A DNA stretch of 64,000 nt from Acetobacter sp. 46_36 (GTDB taxonomy: Bacteria; Pseudomonadota; Alphaproteobacteria; RF32; CAG-239): the NCBI GenBank assembly GCA_001917135.1, contig MNTT01000016.1:124518-188517 (forward strand). The letters are read 5' to 3'. The notes under the pieces are model-generated. The model was given only the letters and a program-made list of their open reading frames with translations, did no database searches and had not been told where the DNA came from. This document shows positions 62,460 to 64,000 of this stretch, in pieces. Within the stretch, counting starts at the first letter, position 1, and each line of letters opens with the position of its first letter. The translations under genes were made by a program, and so were the position numbers.

Positions 62460-63740
62460 TTATCCTTTCTTTGTAACCTGTTCAATACTCCGGCGCAAAA
62501 TCGCCATCCCCTCTTCCAAATCAGCGGCGGCAACGTTCAACGGCGGTGCCAGACGAAGAATGTGCCCGCTCAAAATAGCCTCCAGCCCGTTCTGCCGCGC
62601 CCGGAAAAAGACTTCCCGCGCCAAAGCGGCGTCCGGTTCCTTTCCGCTACGGCTTTTGACAAATTCCACGGCGCCCATCAGACCTGCCGAACGAACATCG
62701 CCGACGGACGGAAACATTGCAGCAAGGCGTTCCAATTCTTCGCGAAGCATGACGCCGCTGCGGCGGACACGAACGAAAATTTCCCCTTTCTTCAATTCCT
62801 CCAGAACGGCAGATGCAACCGCAAGATTTACGGGATGGGCGGCAAAAGTCGAAGACCTCTCGCCGGGGCGGACGGCATAAGGGTTTTCGGTGATGTATTC
62901 CCGTTCACACAAAACCGAAAGCGGACGCCCGTTTGCCAATCCTTTAGTCAGGGATACAATGTCAGGGCATATTCCCCACAGCCCGTAACTGGCGAGAAAA
63001 TACCCGGTGCGCCCGCCGCCGGTCAAAACTTCGTCGGCAAACATAATTATTCCGTTTTCCCGGCAAAAATCAGCAAATCCCGTCATAAATTCCCGGGGCG
63101 GAACAACAACGGCGGCTCCCTGCACGGGTTCAAAAATCACGGCTTTGGCGCGGCGTTCTTTCAGTTTTGCAATAACTTCGCCCAGACAATGCAGACCGCA
63201 GGTTTGGCGTTCTTTATGCCACGGACAGCGGTAACAATGCGGATAGTCCACCTGAAAATTGTCAAACAGCGCCGCATGCGCGGTTTCGTTTATTGTCAGC
63301 TTGGTTCCCATCGTCTTGCCGTGAAAACCGCCTCGAAACGCCGCTATCGGAATGCGCTGCTTGTCGAAATAATTAATAATGTCGCTCAAGCCGCGGTCTA
63401 CTGCATAACCTCCGTCATTATACGGGATAAGCTTATAATCCGGCAACGGCAGCAACGGTGCCAGTTCTTCATAAAAATGGCATTCTGCCTCCGTCCGCCG
63501 GCCGTGAACGTTATCCATCAGCCCGGCAGCCCTAATTTCGGCGGCTACAAACGGCGGATAACAATGGCCGAAGCTGTTGGTAAATATTCCCGACGTAAAA
63601 TCCAGATATGTTTTGCCGTCCGCATCGGTAAAGCGGCTTCCCGATGCCGATGCAACGACGATGTCTTCATCCGTACAATATCCCTGCGGCGTACGGGCAC
63701 GAATGCGGGCGATGATGCCCCTATTTCCAATTCCATCCAT
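62460..63740 (-). CDS. Class III PLP-dependent aminotransferase, atypical
   Basis: 426 residues from ATG 63740 (AGGGGAAAG upstream); an upstream frame extends into the preceding gene. Fold type I: GSRFTDADGKTYLDFTSGI, GGFHGKTMG, FADEVLTGGGRTG with Asp236, and TKGLANGRPLS with catalytic Lys266. The loop that normally reads NSGAEAVE is LIPYNDGGYAVDR, so PLP-phosphate contacts differ. A Cys cluster CYRCPWHKERQTCGLHC (C-x2-C-x8-C-x3-C) resembles a metal site. Amino acceptor unknown; GABA/acetylornithine-like relatives have similar size. Confidence 0.75.
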   Translation of the reverse strand: MDGIGNRGIIARIRARTPQGYCTDEDIVVASASGSRFTDADGKTYLDFTSGIFTNSFGHCYPPFVAAEIRAAGLMDNVHGRRTEAECHFYEELAPLLPLPDYKLIPYNDGGYAVDRGLSDIINYFDKQRIPIAAFRGGFHGKTMGTKLTINETAHAALFDNFQVDYPHCYRCPWHKERQTCGLHCLGEVIAKLKERRAKAVIFEPVQGAAVVVPPREFMTGFADFCRENGIIMFADEVLTGGGRTGYFLASYGLWGICPDIVSLTKGLANGRPLSVLCEREYITENPYAVRPGERSSTFAAHPVNLAVASAVLEELKKGEIFVRVRRSGVMLREELERLAAMFPSVGDVRSAGLMGAVEFVKSRSGKEPDAALAREVFFRARQNGLEAILSGHILRLAPPLNVAAADLEEGMAILRRSIEQVTKKG

Positions 63741-64000
63741 ATTCTTTCCCCTGTTCATGCGAAAACGGTATACGGGCATAGGCGAATGCAAGCTTTTTCA
63801 GCCACTGCCGGATTTCTTCCGAAATATCGTCCAGCGAAGACAACCGCCAGCGCCACGATTTGGCATAATCCCGGCCATGGGCGATGCGCCCGCGGTTATC
63901 CAAGCCGAGAATGTCCGGCAGCGGAATAATCACTTTTTCGGCGGCGGAGCGATACAATTCTTCAATACAGCGTTTTTGGAGGTCGTCCTGCGGCGACGCC
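63721..64000 (-). CDS. malQ: 4-alpha-glucanotransferase (MalQ-like), 3' part
   Basis: The frame is open past the right edge, so only about 92 C-terminal residues are visible. They read KVIIPLPDILGLDNRGR...SWRWRL, aligning with the MalQ C-terminal PLQDLLGL...NTPG...NWRWRL motif but lacking the N-T-P-G part (it reads IAHGRDYAKSW). MalQ transfers maltosyl units between alpha-1,4-glucans. The stop overlaps the aminotransferase start by 20 bp. Assignment from a fragment; a divergent relative is possible. Confidence 0.5.
   Translation of the reverse strand, partial: ASPQDDLQKRCIEELYRSAAEKVIIPLPDILGLDNRGRIAHGRDYAKSWRWRLSSLDDISEEIRQWLKKLAFAYARIPFSHEQGKEYGWNWK

Noticed and set aside
62247..63929. 560-codon plus-strand ORF opposite the aminotransferase
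   Set aside because: Shadow frame of two well-supported minus-strand genes.

Overview
The window looks like a chromosomal stretch of a Gram-negative alphaproteobacterium. It encodes lipid A and Kdo enzymes (lpxB, kdsB), the UDP-diacylglucosamine hydrolase type typical of alphaproteobacteria (lpxI, directly ahead of lpxB), SlyX, acetyl-CoA carboxylase subunits accB and accC, htpG, thrS, rnhA and four tRNA genes with encoded CCA. Base composition is intermediate and fairly even, except for a clearly AT-rich block at about 34.8-36.3 kb. The many unrecognisable proteins suggest a poorly sampled, perhaps host-associated lineage; that is inference, since no rRNA or marker phylogeny is present.

Layout. 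1-8.8 kb: the 3' end of a GH24 lysozyme, a membrane GT-C glycosyltransferase, kdsB with a histidine-phosphatase-like gene, a DUF805 protein, a TIM-barrel enzyme and a lipoprotein with an HExxH motif. 9-16 kb: tRNA-Ser, two lipoproteins, then a peptidoglycan block (anmK facing murG and rmuC). 16-30 kb: hypotheticals, a repressor-like HTH protein without catalytic residues, thrS, a GT4 glycosyltransferase, an alpha/beta hydrolase, a TPR-methyltransferase fusion, slyX, lemA, an AlbA_2 protein and rnhA. 30-34 kb: a MATE exporter, a GT2 glycosyltransferase, a flavodoxin-like protein and tRNA-Met. 34.8-38.3 kb: a minus-strand module of tail-fibre-like protein, holin-like protein, unknown protein, GH108 muramidase split by a -1 frameshift at an A-run, and a small exported protein. 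38.8-48.9 kb: a large protein with two HEPN-like motifs, an exported ankyrin protein, htpG, a second HExxH protein and two orphans. 49-56 kb: tRNA-Phe, accB-accC and a membrane/DUF805/CgeB-like cluster. 56-60.8 kb: lpxI-lpxB-comEC and initiator tRNA-Met. 60.9-64 kb: a coupled operon of a MalQ-like gene (partial), a class III aminotransferase and a radical SAM protein.

Much of the recognisable content concerns the cell envelope: LPS/Kdo synthesis, glycosyltransferases, peptidoglycan synthesis, recycling and cleavage, and lipoproteins.

The most interesting signals are: (1) the GH108 muramidase with a slippery -1 frameshift and a signal-peptide protein directly downstream, which could be an effector-immunity pair or a decayed endolysin; (2) at least nine unrecognised or lipoprotein genes with good sigma70-like promoters but AT-rich leaders lacking a Shine-Dalgarno sequence, three sharing a TGTCAAATT element; (3) short tandem duplications that repeatedly start at or include stop codons; (4) an exactly 20-bp-phased five-copy array beside the promoter of the double-HEPN gene; and (5) an unannotated transcription unit at 26.17-26.67 kb with promoter, leader hairpin, 58-codon ORF and terminator.
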